A DNA stretch of 46,278 bases from Planctomycetota bacterium (GCA_016209605.1 JACQVS010000145.1:1-46278), one strand, 5' to 3'; numbered from the stretch's first letter, positions 18,493 through 26,817 are shown. Numbers and translations are program-made. The notes: generated by a model from the sequence alone, not told the origin.

Positions 18493-18507
18493 GGCTGCTG
18501 CTGCCGG

Positions 18508-18915
18508 TCAATCGCGGTCGGCTAGGTAAGTCACGGCTCTCGAAGAAACGGTTGGAAACTGGGTTGACGACGTGGTGACCGTCACTCGCACGAGGTTGGC
18601 GTTCACGTAGCCGACCTCCATGGCGGCGGTGTGAGCGCCGGACGTGACCGTCTGGCCGTTGAAGGTGACCAGGTTGTCGAAGCTGTTGTCCTGAAGCTCC
18701 TCGATGACCTGCTGGACGAGGAGCTGGCTGTTCAACTGCTCCGTGTTCAGGTGCTGCGCCTGGAATCCCGTCGAGATCGACGCCATCACCCCCAGGAGGA
18801 TCATCGACAAGATGGTCAAGGAAATCATGATCTCCAGGAGGGTCATGCCCCCCTCACGATCCTTGACGCCTCCCCGGGAGACCCTTGAAGAGAAATGTGG
18901 ACGGGTTTTTTTCAT
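18508..18915 (-). CDS. Type IV prepilin-like protein (PilV/GspI type)
   Basis: A 135-residue prepilin and the first gene of the minor-pilin operon. Leader of about 24 residues, cleavage site GG|MTLLEI with Glu at +5, then helix MISLTILSMILLGVMASIS. The remainder is a small beta domain. Length and order (before a GspJ/PilW-like gene) suggest PilV/GspI. Its 270-nt upstream region carries several inverted repeats and probably the operon promoter. Confidence 0.8.
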   Translation of the reverse strand: MKKTRPHFSSRVSRGGVKDREGGMTLLEIMISLTILSMILLGVMASISTGFQAQHLNTEQLNSQLLVQQVIEELQDNSFDNLVTFNGQTVTSGAHTAAMEVGYVNANLVRVTVTTSSTQFPTVSSRAVTYLADRD

Positions 18916-18954
18916 GGTGCGCCGCCAACCAGATTGAAAGACCTTTAAACGACC

Positions 18955-18973
18955 CAGCCATGAAATATGGCTG
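18955..18973. repeat. Inverted repeat upstream of the pilin operon (1)
   Basis: Perfect 7-bp arms CAGCCAT/ATGGCTG around a GAAAT loop, 40-58 nt upstream of the first prepilin ATG. Possible leader hairpin or operator. Confidence 0.4.
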
Positions 18974-19005
18974 CAAAATGTCCCGGTGGAAGACCGTCAA
19001 AGTTC

Positions 19006-19024
19006 ATGCCGGTTTTTCCGGCAT
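19006..19024. repeat. Inverted repeat upstream of the pilin operon (2)
   Basis: Perfect 7-bp GC-rich arms ATGCCGG/CCGGCAT around a TTTTT loop. It would form a stable hairpin in either direction. No T-tract follows, so it is more likely an operator or leader structure than a terminator. Confidence 0.4.
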
Positions 19025-19066
19025 CGGTTCGTTATGAGTTAAGCACTGTCGGGGGGGAGACTTAGG

Positions 19067-19080
19067 TCCACTGCAGTGGA
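19067..19080. repeat. 14-bp perfect palindrome
   Basis: TCCACTGCAGTGGA reads the same on both strands. A candidate binding site for a dimeric regulator in the spacer between alkaline phosphatase and the pilin operon. Confidence 0.4.
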
Positions 19081-19114
19081 GCGGTTCTGGGGCGGAGGCT
19101 ATCTGGAGGAGTAA

Positions 19115-19155
19115 AAATTTTGTCACCGCGACAAATTTGGGCGACAAAATTTGTC
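19115..19155 (-). terminator. GACAAATTT repeat cluster, possible terminator of the phosphatase gene
   Basis: Three GACAAATTT-like elements in nested inverted orientation. AAATTTTGTC (19115-19124) pairs perfectly with GACAAAATTT (19143-19152), and GACAAATTT (19130-19138) pairs with AAATTTGTC (19147-19155). On the minus strand the alternative stem AAATTTGTC-GCGGT-GACAAAATTT is followed by more T residues, as in a factor-independent terminator. It starts about 30 nt after the phosphatase stop codon. It could also be a regulator-binding cluster. Confidence 0.45.
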
Positions 19156-19168
19156 ACTTGATCCACCA

Positions 19169-19182
19169 CCGACTGAAGTCGG
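19169..19182. repeat. Compact inverted repeat at the phosphatase 3' end
   Basis: CCGACT-GA-AGTCGG, directly after the phosphatase stop codon on the minus strand. Possible transcript-end hairpin or part of a dispersed repeat. Confidence 0.35.
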
Positions 19183-19186
19183 GGTT

Positions 19187-20542
19187 TCACTTTCCCGTCG
19201 AGGAGCTGGCGGTGGCGGGGCTGGCGGCCTTCGAGCCGGGGTAGTCCCACACCAGCTTGCGGTCGAGGAGCCCCTCGATCAGCTTGCGGCCGATCTCGGC
19301 ATGGCTCTGGAAGCCGGCGAACCGGTCGCTCGCGGGGCCGGCGCTGAAGACCGGCACCGGAATGCCGGTGTGCCCCTTGGTGGTCCACTTGGCCTCGAAC
19401 CCGAAGGCGAGCTGGGGATGGGGATTGATGGACAAGCCGCCGGTTTCATGGTCGGCGGTGATCACCACCAGGGTCTCCTGGAGCAGGCGGCTTTCTTTCA
19501 AGAAGCGGAACACCTCCCCTACCGCATCGTCGAAGTCGGCCGCCTCGGTCATGGCGTAGTCGGCGCTGTTTTGATGGGCCCCCCAGTCGATCTGCGAGCC
19601 CTCAACCATGAGGAAGAAGCCCTGGGGGGATTGGGAAAGGATGGACAGCGCCGAATGGGTCATGGCCACGAGCGAAGGGCTGCGCCCTTCCCGCGCCGGG
19701 GGCATGGCTTCCGAGTGGAAGAGGCCGATCACCTTCCCCGGCGGGCCGAGGGTGATGGTGGCTAGCTCTCCGGCGGTGCGGATGGAGCGGTAGCCGCGCG
19801 ACGCCATCTCCTTGAGAAGATTCTTGCCGTCCTTGCGGCCGCCGTAAGGGGAGCCGGCGGCGTCGATGAGCGGCCTCGGGTGCTCGAGGAGCTGACCGCG
19901 GCTCGGCGTCCGGTCTGACTGGCGCTCCGGTTCAACCGCCGTGAAGATCCCTCGGGCGCCGGAGGCCTCTCCGGACCCCGCCCGCACCGACTCGATGCGC
20001 CGCGGCAGGAACTTGTCCCAGCCGCCGCCGAAGATGACCTCGAGGTCCTTCTGCGAGAGCTGGAGGGCGATGTCATCCTCGCTGCCGCGGCTCGAGACGT
20101 GGGTGGCCATGGAGGCCGGCGTCGCGTGGGTGACCCGGCAGGTGACCACCACGCCGGTCCACAGCCCCTTTTCCTCGGCGTACTCGAGGATGGTCTTCAC
20201 GGTTTTGCCGTTGGGATGCTGCCCGACGACGCCGTTCTGGATGAGGTAGCCGGTGCCGAGCGCGGTGGCGCTGGCGCTGGAATCGGTGACGAAGGCGTTC
20301 AAGCTCGAGGTGGCGGAAAGGCCGAAGTTCTCGGCCTCCTCCATGGCCAGGCGCCCTTTGTGGAGGCGGGCGAGGGTGAGGTGCGCGATCCCCATGCCGT
20401 CGCCGATCATCAAGACGATGTTGCGGATCTTGGCGGGCTTGCCGGGCTGCGGACTCTCCGGCTGGTCGCCGACGGAGGGGATTTTCAAGGCCCAGGAGAC
20501 CAGGAGAACCGTCAAGCCAAAGGAGAAAAATCTGGCTGTCAC
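19187..20542 (-). CDS. phoA: Alkaline phosphatase, PhoA family
   Basis: A 451-residue exported phosphomonoesterase. GTG start with GAGGTG six nt upstream; signal peptide about 1-25. Metal and active-site motifs of the family are present: LMIGDGMG (44-51), TDSSASATA with Ser88 as likely nucleophile, VTHATPASMATH (137-148), VEGSQIDWGAHQN (313-325), TADHETGG (362-369) and KGHTG with His391. Hydrolyses phosphate esters in the periplasm. No Pho box was recognised in the 69-nt upstream gap. Transcribed toward the pilin operon but separated from it by possible terminator structures. Confidence 0.93.
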   Translation of the reverse strand: MTARFFSFGLTVLLVSWALKIPSVGDQPESPQPGKPAKIRNIVLMIGDGMGIAHLTLARLHKGRLAMEEAENFGLSATSSLNAFVTDSSASATALGTGYLIQNGVVGQHPNGKTVKTILEYAEEKGLWTGVVVTCRVTHATPASMATHVSSRGSEDDIALQLSQKDLEVIFGGGWDKFLPRRIESVRAGSGEASGARGIFTAVEPERQSDRTPSRGQLLEHPRPLIDAAGSPYGGRKDGKNLLKEMASRGYRSIRTAGELATITLGPPGKVIGLFHSEAMPPAREGRSPSLVAMTHSALSILSQSPQGFFLMVEGSQIDWGAHQNSADYAMTEAADFDDAVGEVFRFLKESRLLQETLVVITADHETGGLSINPHPQLAFGFEAKWTTKGHTGIPVPVFSAGPASDRFAGFQSHAEIGRKLIEGLLDRKLVWDYPGSKAASPATASSSTGK

Positions 20543-20611
20543 GCCAACACCTCAAAAAAAACTTTGGTGTCTATTTTATCAACCTCACCGAATTATTGTT
20601 TGTGATTTCCG

Positions 20612-23098
20612 TCACTTGGCGGCGATTTGCAGCGTCAGCTTCAGGTCGACGGCCACCGGCCTCCCCAGCAGGTCGCCGGAGGCCTTGACGGCGAACTCCG
20701 CCGCCGGCCCGGGCACGGCCTTGTCCGTGGCCTTCAGGGGGATCGTTCCCCGCGACTCGCCGGGGGGGATGACCGCCTCCGCCGCCTGCAGCTCCTTGAG
20801 CGCTTCCGGAACCGCCAGGATCAAGGTGATGGGGCCGGAAAAGCCAAATTTGCGCGCCACCGCCACGTCAATGGCCAGGCTTCCTCCGGGATTGATCTTG
20901 CCGCCGTGGAGGTCGGCGATCTGCGCCTCGAAGGGGACCCCGATGACGTCGAGGGTGATGGCCGGCGAGGAGAAGATCGCCTTGAGGTCCTGCTTCTGCT
21001 CGCTGGCCCGTTTCGAGAACGGCACCGCCGCCTCTCCCACCAGGGCCATGGTGTAGCGGCCGGGAGCGGGGGCGCGTTCGAGGAACAGCTCGAGCGCCTC
21101 CTCGGTCTTCTCCTTGGGGATCTTCAACTGGGGGACTTTGAGTCCGGGCACCGGAGCGAAGGGGCTGACGGCGACCTCCCGGTCGAAGGGCGGCTGGCGC
21201 CGCAGGATCACCTTCACCGCCTGTTTCTCACCCTGGCGCAACGCCAGTTCTCCGGGAGTGACGGCTAGGGCAAAGGGGGCCGGGTCCCCCACCACCGCCA
21301 GCGGCAGGTCGCCGACCCGCCGGAGGAGGTTGGGGGTGTCGCCGTCCTTCGCGAAACTGTCGAGCACCAGGCCGTCGCCGGGCCTTTCGATGCGCTCCCC
21401 GTAGGCCCAGCCGTTCGCCGAGATGCGAATGGCCGCGGCGGAGACCAGAGCGCCCTTGTCGGCCTGGAAGACGAGCGGCGCCAGCGTGGCCTGGGGGCCG
21501 AGGATGGCGGGGGCGCAAGTGACGCCGATCGGCAGGCCGGCGGCGTCCACCCGGACCATGCCCTCGTAGCCGCCGCGGCGCAGGCAGTGGACCTCGTAGT
21601 ACTCACAGCCGTCGCGACGCAGGTTCAGGGCGGCCGGGGCTTCGGAGCGGCTGGAGATCAGGTAGACGCGGAAGTCGGGCTCGTCGCGGCGGATGATCAG
21701 CCGGTAGAAGAGCCCCAGCCCGCGCCGGCCGTAAGCCGCCTGGTCGCGCACCTGAATGCGGTACTTGCCATCCTCGGGAGCTTGCCACCGGAAGGCCGGA
21801 TCGGTGCCGCGGGTGTCGAGGCGCTTCTCCTGGAGCATTTCGGCGTCCTCATCCACCTCGGTGATGAAGGTCGAGGCCTCATCGGCGCGCGTGAGGGTGA
21901 TGACGGGATCGACAGCGGAGCCGCAGCGCGCCGCGATGACCTCGATCCAGAGGTTCTCCCCCTTCTTGGCCTCAAATTGATACCAGTCGCGGTCGTAAGC
22001 CTCTTCGAGCTGGCCGCTCAAGTCGGCGGGCATCGCGAGCGCTTGGGCCCGGCCGGGCTCATCGTTGGGCTCGCTCTCGACCGCCGCTTCTCCCGGCGCG
22101 AATCCCAGCGGGAAGGGCAGCGCGGCCCCTTGGGGCGAGGAAAACCGGAAGTCGAACCAGTCGACCTTGCTCCCCTGCGGCGCGAGGTCGCCGCCGAAGC
22201 GGCAGAAGCGCCACCCGGCCGATTCGGGCGCTTGCACGAAGGCTCTGACCGCCTCGAGAGGGCGGCCATCGAGCCAGTGCGTGCCGGCCGCCTCCCCTTG
22301 GAGCGGCGCGGGGCCGGCAAGGCCGCGGCCGAAGACCTGCACCTCGGCCCCCTTGCCGGCGGGGAGGGCGAGGGGCAGGACGAAGTCGACTTGAGGATGA
22401 GCGGTGACGCGCAGCCGGTACCACCGGTCGCCGCCGCCTTGATACAGGAAATCGGTGACGCTGGCGAAGTAGTCGCCGTCGGAGGGAGCGGTGAAGTCGA
22501 GGAAGGAGTCCTCGCCGTGGTAGTCGCGGTTGTAGGCGAACTTCTTCCCGGCGGCGTTGAACAGCGTCAAGGTGGCATCGAGCTTCGACCCGAGCCGCTC
22601 CGCCAGGCAGTCGAAGAAGACGCGCTGGCCCGCCTTCAAGGAGATCTTGTACGCGTCGGCGTCGAGGGCCGGTTCGATGGCGCCGTTCACCACCGACTCG
22701 AGGGGAACGGCCTGAGCGGTTTGAAGATCGTTGTTGGGCTCGGCCTCCTTCGCCTCGGCGAGGTCGTCGATGAAAAAGGTGACCGGGTAGCTGGCCCCCC
22801 AGCGGCCCGAGGCCCAGCAGGCGTGGGCGCCGCTCGCCGCCCCCGGGCTGACCTCGACTTCAAAGACGGCGTCGCGGAGGGGCTTCGCCCGCACCGAGGG
22901 ATGGGCGAAGCGCAGCTCGCGCGCCTCCTCGAGATGCTCCCCCTGCAAGGTCACCTCGAGGCGGCTGCCGCGGGCGGCGCCTCCGGGAATGAGGCGGGCG
23001 ATGCGGGGCTGGGGGTACTGGGCGGAGGCGGAAGCGGATAGAAAAAGAAGCAAAACAACCAGGACGGCATTGAAGAGGCGTTTTTTCGATTTCAGCAT
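20612..23098 (-). CDS. Secreted PPC-domain protein linked to DUF1549/DUF1553
   Basis: An 828-residue exported protein (signal peptide about 1-26). Residues 30-110 resemble an IPT/TIG-like start (PRIARLIPGGAARGSRLEV). Two pre-peptidase C-terminal (PPC) domains follow, the first opening with EAEPNNDLQTAQAV (118-131) and the second with VESEPNDEPGRAQAL (about 340). The C-terminal half is a series of beta domains without catalytic motifs. Such proteins commonly sit next to DUF1549/DUF1553 genes in Planctomycetes. It starts 22 nt after that gene here, so the two form an operon. Exact role is unknown. Confidence 0.8.
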   Translation of the reverse strand: MLKSKKRLFNAVLVVLLLFLSASASAQYPQPRIARLIPGGAARGSRLEVTLQGEHLEEARELRFAHPSVRAKPLRDAVFEVEVSPGAASGAHACWASGRWGASYPVTFFIDDLAEAKEAEPNNDLQTAQAVPLESVVNGAIEPALDADAYKISLKAGQRVFFDCLAERLGSKLDATLTLFNAAGKKFAYNRDYHGEDSFLDFTAPSDGDYFASVTDFLYQGGGDRWYRLRVTAHPQVDFVLPLALPAGKGAEVQVFGRGLAGPAPLQGEAAGTHWLDGRPLEAVRAFVQAPESAGWRFCRFGGDLAPQGSKVDWFDFRFSSPQGAALPFPLGFAPGEAAVESEPNDEPGRAQALAMPADLSGQLEEAYDRDWYQFEAKKGENLWIEVIAARCGSAVDPVITLTRADEASTFITEVDEDAEMLQEKRLDTRGTDPAFRWQAPEDGKYRIQVRDQAAYGRRGLGLFYRLIIRRDEPDFRVYLISSRSEAPAALNLRRDGCEYYEVHCLRRGGYEGMVRVDAAGLPIGVTCAPAILGPQATLAPLVFQADKGALVSAAAIRISANGWAYGERIERPGDGLVLDSFAKDGDTPNLLRRVGDLPLAVVGDPAPFALAVTPGELALRQGEKQAVKVILRRQPPFDREVAVSPFAPVPGLKVPQLKIPKEKTEEALELFLERAPAPGRYTMALVGEAAVPFSKRASEQKQDLKAIFSSPAITLDVIGVPFEAQIADLHGGKINPGGSLAIDVAVARKFGFSGPITLILAVPEALKELQAAEAVIPPGESRGTIPLKATDKAVPGPAAEFAVKASGDLLGRPVAVDLKLTLQIAAK

Positions 23099-23120
23099 GC
23101 CAGCAGATCCTGGTTGTCAA

Positions 23121-25592
23121 TCAATGATTGAACTGGAACTCCTTGGTGTTGATGACCACCCACACCAGGTCCTCGAACCCCTGGCGCTTCTCGCGATCCT
23201 TGGCCCCCAAGTAGGCGAGCGCCGCCGCCAGCTCCTCGACGCCGGGGTCGCGGGCGTACGCCAGCCGGTACAGCTCGCGCACCTTCTCCTCGTCGGGGCG
23301 GGAGTCGGCGAGGAGCTTGTCGGCGCGGCCGTCCTTGCCGCCGATCTTCTTGAGCAGTTCCTCCGAGTTGATGAGGTGCAGGCTCTGGGCGAGGCTCGCC
23401 TCGCTGGTGCGTTCGCACTCGCAGGAGGAGACCCGCCGGGGCTTGCCGAAGAGCTGCAAAAAGGCCGAGGGGAAGCCCTCGTCGGGCAGCTCGATGGCCC
23501 GCGTCCCCGGCGGCAGGCCGCCGAATTGTATGGGCGCCCCCGCGAACTGGTGGATGGCGTCGTAGAGTACCTCCGCCTGCAGCCTCTTCGGAAAGTAGCG
23601 GGAAAAGGTGTTCTTGTCCTTGGCGTTCCAGGCGTTGGGGATCGAGCTGAGCTGGTAGGTCTGCGAGGCGCAGATGGTCCTGATCAGGTGCTTGAGATCG
23701 TAGCGCGAGGCCTCGAAGTCTTTCGCCAGCGCCTCGAGCAGCTCGGGATGGCTCGGCGGGTTGGTCGCCCGCATGTCGTCGAGCGGTTCGACGATGCCGA
23801 TGCCGAAGAAGTGCGCCCACAGGCGGTTGGCGATGGCCCTGGCGAAATAGGGATTGCCGGGAGCGGTCATCCACTTCACCAGTTGGGTGCGCGGGTCATC
23901 GCCGGGAGCCACATTCATCACCGATCCATCGAGCGGCCGCGGCGGGATCGACTGGCTGGTGCGCGGGTTGCGGGCCTCGCCGCCGCGCTGGGTGTAGACC
24001 AACGGCTCGCTGGCCGAGCCGTTGGGCGTCTTCCGGCCGAGGCGCGCGAAGAAGGAGACCATGCCGTAGTAGTCGTCCTGGCTCCACTTCTCGAAGGGAT
24101 GGTGATGGCACTGGGCGCACTGGATGCGCGTTCCCAGGAAGACCTGCGCCACGTCGTCGGCCATGAGCACGGGGGTGGTCACCTCGCGGTACCAGGCGAC
24201 CGGTGGATTGAGGCGCAGCTCTCCCGCCGCCGTGAGGATCTCGCGGACGAACTGGTCGTAGGGCTTGTTCTCCTCGAAGCTCTGGCGGATCCAGTCGTGG
24301 AAGGCGTAGGTGCCGCGCATCTTGTTCGAGTTCCCCTCGCGCCGGAGGCGCAGGATGTCCCCCCACTTGAGGGCGAAGTAATCGGCGTACTGGGGCCGCT
24401 CGAGCAGCCGGTCGATCAGATGGGCGCGTTTCTGGGGATCGGAATCGGCCGTGAACCGGCTCACCTCCTCGAGGGGCGGCAGGGTACCGCAGAGATCGAG
24501 CCAGGCGCGGCGGAGGAATTCGCCGTCCGTGCACGGGTCCGAGGGGGGCACGCCCAGGAGGCGAAGCTTGCGGTCGATGTGCTGGTCGATGAAGTTGCGG
24601 ATGGGGAAATCGGGCCATTTGGCAATCTCCACATCGAGCGGGATCATCGCCCGGAAGACCGTGACCTGCCCCTGGTAGCGCACCATGACGGAGGTCTCGC
24701 CGGTGAGGTCGTTGGCGGCGACCAGGCCGGCTTCGCTGGCGGTGGCGAGTTCCTTGCTGTTCGACTCGTACTGGGCGAGGCGGGTGACATCCTCGCGCCG
24801 GCCGTCGGAGTAAACGGCGGTGGCGGCGAGCTGCTGCCTGCCGCCGCGGTCGAGCAGGCGCTCGGACGGCACCACCTCGAGCTTCGCCACCGTCGGGGCG
24901 TTCGGGTCGCCGAAGGGCATGCCGGAGCGGATCCAGCGCTGGATCTTGCGGTAGTCGTCGCTGTCGAGCGGGAAGCGCATGCCGCCGCCGTGGGGCATCT
25001 CCCCCGCCGGCTTGCGGAGGAGGAGGCTGTACTCGGGGCCGGCCGGAAAGACCCGCCGCCCTCGGCTGTCGTTGACGATGACGTCGTAGTCGAAGGCGGG
25101 GTCGAAGCCGAGGAGCGACAGCTTGAAGCCGTTCTGCCCATCCGCCTTGCCGTGGCAGCCGCCGGAGTTACAGGAATATTTCGTCAAGATGGGAATGATC
25201 TCGTTTCCGAAGTGGAGCTGGCTCAGGACCGCCCCCTGGCGCGCCGTCACGGCCCGCGCGGAGCGGAGTCCCTTCGCCTCGACGGCCACCTCCGCTGTTC
25301 CATCCCCCACCGTCTCGACGCGGCCCTGCGGATTGACGCGGATCACGGCGGGATCGGAGCTCGTGTAAGCGGCCTCCGAGGTGACGTCGCGGGCGCGTCC
25401 CTTTTCATCCACCAGGGTGGCGATGAGCTGCTGGTGGCTCTCCGCCCCCACCAGGACGATCTCCTCCGGCCAGATCTGGAGCGCCGGCCCGGCAAGCGCC
25501 GCCGGCGCGGGGCCGCCAATCAGCCAGAGAAAGCCGGGCAGCCAGAAAAACAGAGGAATCCCATGAAAAACCCAGTGCGAAAGCTTGGACAT
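23121..25592 (-). CDS. DUF1549/DUF1553 (PSCyt2/PSD1) protein with Big2 and heme-like motifs
   Basis: An 823-residue exported protein of a type abundant in Planctomycetes. A hydrophobic signal segment (about 8-34), a Big2-like domain (about 40-115), a cytochrome-like part with CNSGGCHGKADG (141-152), DUF1549 (from NFIDQHIDRKLRLLGVPP), a CxxCH motif in IQCAQCHHHPFEKW, and DUF1553 (TQLVKWMTAPGNPYFARAI, NRLWAHFFGIGIVEP). ATG at 25592 follows GGAGGT by 10 nt; a TTG at 25610 is less likely. The usual DUF1501 partner is missing; a PPC protein follows instead. Function is unproven; polysaccharide or sulfatase-linked roles have been proposed. Confidence 0.88.
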   Translation of the reverse strand: MSKLSHWVFHGIPLFFWLPGFLWLIGGPAPAALAGPALQIWPEEIVLVGAESHQQLIATLVDEKGRARDVTSEAAYTSSDPAVIRVNPQGRVETVGDGTAEVAVEAKGLRSARAVTARQGAVLSQLHFGNEIIPILTKYSCNSGGCHGKADGQNGFKLSLLGFDPAFDYDVIVNDSRGRRVFPAGPEYSLLLRKPAGEMPHGGGMRFPLDSDDYRKIQRWIRSGMPFGDPNAPTVAKLEVVPSERLLDRGGRQQLAATAVYSDGRREDVTRLAQYESNSKELATASEAGLVAANDLTGETSVMVRYQGQVTVFRAMIPLDVEIAKWPDFPIRNFIDQHIDRKLRLLGVPPSDPCTDGEFLRRAWLDLCGTLPPLEEVSRFTADSDPQKRAHLIDRLLERPQYADYFALKWGDILRLRREGNSNKMRGTYAFHDWIRQSFEENKPYDQFVREILTAAGELRLNPPVAWYREVTTPVLMADDVAQVFLGTRIQCAQCHHHPFEKWSQDDYYGMVSFFARLGRKTPNGSASEPLVYTQRGGEARNPRTSQSIPPRPLDGSVMNVAPGDDPRTQLVKWMTAPGNPYFARAIANRLWAHFFGIGIVEPLDDMRATNPPSHPELLEALAKDFEASRYDLKHLIRTICASQTYQLSSIPNAWNAKDKNTFSRYFPKRLQAEVLYDAIHQFAGAPIQFGGLPPGTRAIELPDEGFPSAFLQLFGKPRRVSSCECERTSEASLAQSLHLINSEELLKKIGGKDGRADKLLADSRPDEEKVRELYRLAYARDPGVEELAAALAYLGAKDREKRQGFEDLVWVVINTKEFQFNH

Positions 25593-25701
25593 GGACCTAT
25601 GGACCTCCAAAGACGTTTCGGATGTAGACCAGGCATCCCATGAGGTTCATAGTATAGAGCACAACCCAAATTTTTAAAGAAATTTAAGGTAAAAGTACAG
25701 T

Positions 25702-25800
25702 CTAGGGAGCGCAGGCCTCCGGGCAGGCGGGGATATGGGCGCAGGCCGATCCCAGGGGATGGCCGGGTCCGCCGAGGAAGCGCCAGGTGAGGAGTAAACG
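25702..25800 (-). pseudogene. Remnant of a dockerin gene 3' end
   Basis: On the minus strand this segment reads LLTWRFLGGPGHPLGSACAH and then IPACPEACAP, followed by a TAG stop. It nearly matches the last 30 residues of the secreted dockerin protein ending at 26818 (SLLSWRFLGGSGHPLGSACA, RIPGCPAVCAP). The match stops abruptly near 25800, about 20 nt from the end of the nucleotidyltransferase gene. It is a decapitated copy of a dockerin gene. The rest of the gap 25593-25819 is AT-rich and shows nothing else. Confidence 0.8.
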
Positions 25801-25819
25801 TTCGATGAATAAAACCACC

Positions 25820-26563
25820 TTAACCCTTCAGCCGCATGGCTTCCAGCTCACGGCGGAGCGGCAGCCAATATTCCCGATCTTTAGCGCGTTCCTCTTCCTG
25901 TTCCTTGAACAAGGCGGCGGCGATTTCTTCTTCCTGGCGGTTCTTTACAAGCGCCAATAGCGGCCGGGCGCTTTCTTCAATATCGAGCAGATCCGGGTAC
26001 TTTTCAACAATCTTCAGAAGCAGCGAGGGAGTTCGGCACTCTCGCATCCAGAACCTTACTTTTTCCGAGCTAGGGTTTTCCTGGTTGCGATCGTAATCCG
26101 CCTCGACCAGCCTGCGGATCATGGGCCAGTCTTTATCACGCTGAGTTTTTTTAGCCAGGATCAGGTCTGGCAAAGATAAAACAGGCACCGCGGCCAAACC
26201 TGGTAAATCGATGATTTCCCTACGTTCCCAGAGCTTTGGAAACCGTTCGCAGCCTCTCAGGATGGATAAAATGTCGATTCGCAAGCCGCAGGCTTCCGGA
26301 TGACGGCAGCGAAAATGACAGGCATGTCCTTTTTGGAGAAACTTCTCATCGAGAGGGGGATAAAAAACTTGCTCACCTTGTAACTCGTGGAGCGCGGAGC
26401 GGAGCTTGTTCAGGTTCTCCTCCGAGCATAATAAGGCAATATCGATATCCCGGCTGAACTCAGCAGCGCCGTACAGAATGCAGGCTTGACCTCCCATCAG
26501 GAGAGTTTGGACTTCGCATTTCTGGAAAGTTGAAAGGACTTTGAGAATCGGATTCGGGCTCAA
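25820..26563 (-). CDS. Nucleotidyltransferase-fold protein
   Basis: A 247-residue protein of the DNA polymerase beta-like nucleotidyltransferase superfamily. GGQACILYG (24-32), the metal-binding pair D39-I-D41 in RDIDIALL, and a third Asp at 97 in LRIDILSIL are all present, so it may be active. The C-terminal half is helical with a Glu/Lys-rich end (EEEIAAALFKEQEEERAKDR). It resembles the DUF6036 and AbiEii-like branches, often found in two-gene, toxin-antitoxin-like units. Its start lies inside the 3' end of a small gene with a 104-nt overlap. Substrate unknown. Lower GC than neighbours suggests transfer. Confidence 0.75.
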   Translation of the reverse strand: MSPNPILKVLSTFQKCEVQTLLMGGQACILYGAAEFSRDIDIALLCSEENLNKLRSALHELQGEQVFYPPLDEKFLQKGHACHFRCRHPEACGLRIDILSILRGCERFPKLWERREIIDLPGLAAVPVLSLPDLILAKKTQRDKDWPMIRRLVEADYDRNQENPSSEKVRFWMRECRTPSLLLKIVEKYPDLLDIEESARPLLALVKNRQEEEIAAALFKEQEEERAKDREYWLPLRRELEAMRLKG

Positions 26564-26675
26564 GGGAACCGCCGCTTAACAGAAAAAATTCCCAAAGACG
26601 CAGACTCCACTGAAAGCGTTCTGTTGGTGTCATCTTCGCCCACTCGGCTTCTTCACTCCAAGGTTCATCGATCAT
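26460..26675 (-). CDS. Small partner protein overlapping the nucleotidyltransferase gene
   Basis: A 71-residue protein. N-terminal half: IDEPWSEEAEWAKMTPTERF, then a helix with WSLRLWEFFLLSGGSLEPES. It continues SDSQSPFNFPE and ends DGRSSLHSVRRC. As I recall, small proteins ahead of such nucleotidyltransferases share a xxQSPF motif and a DGR...RR tail. If so the protein is full length and the 104-nt overlap with the next gene is real, not a frameshift. ATG at 26675 is preferred over TTG at 26681. It could be the antitoxin-like partner. Confidence 0.55.
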   Translation of the reverse strand: MIDEPWSEEAEWAKMTPTERFQWSLRLWEFFLLSGGSLEPESDSQSPFNFPEMRSPNSPDGRSSLHSVRRC

Positions 26676-26785
26676 CGACAAGCCTGCATCTTTTTTGGCA
26701 AACCATCAACGGTCCGACGACAAAATGTATTTGAACTATTGAACCAAGAATAGACCAAACGGACAACGATAAAATACAGGGGGAA

Positions 26786-26799
26786 ATCGAAACCTCGAT
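26786..26799 (-). terminator. Weak hairpin after the second dockerin gene
   Basis: ATCGA/TCGAT arms with a 4-nt loop, 20-30 nt past the stop of the dockerin gene on the minus strand and followed by a few T residues. Only weak support. The gap 26682-26817 otherwise presumably holds the promoter of the small gene, which I could not place. Confidence 0.25.
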
Positions 26800-26817
26800 G
26801 TCCAGCCGATAAAGGCG

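Noticed and set aside
22989..25643. Very long open frame on the plus strand (over 880 codons), with similar ones at 8937-10874, 11100-12662, 13292-15319, 30449-32821 and 42396-43886
   Set aside because: All lie antisense to well-identified genes. High GC3 removes stop codons on the opposite strand, and the translations show no known motif.
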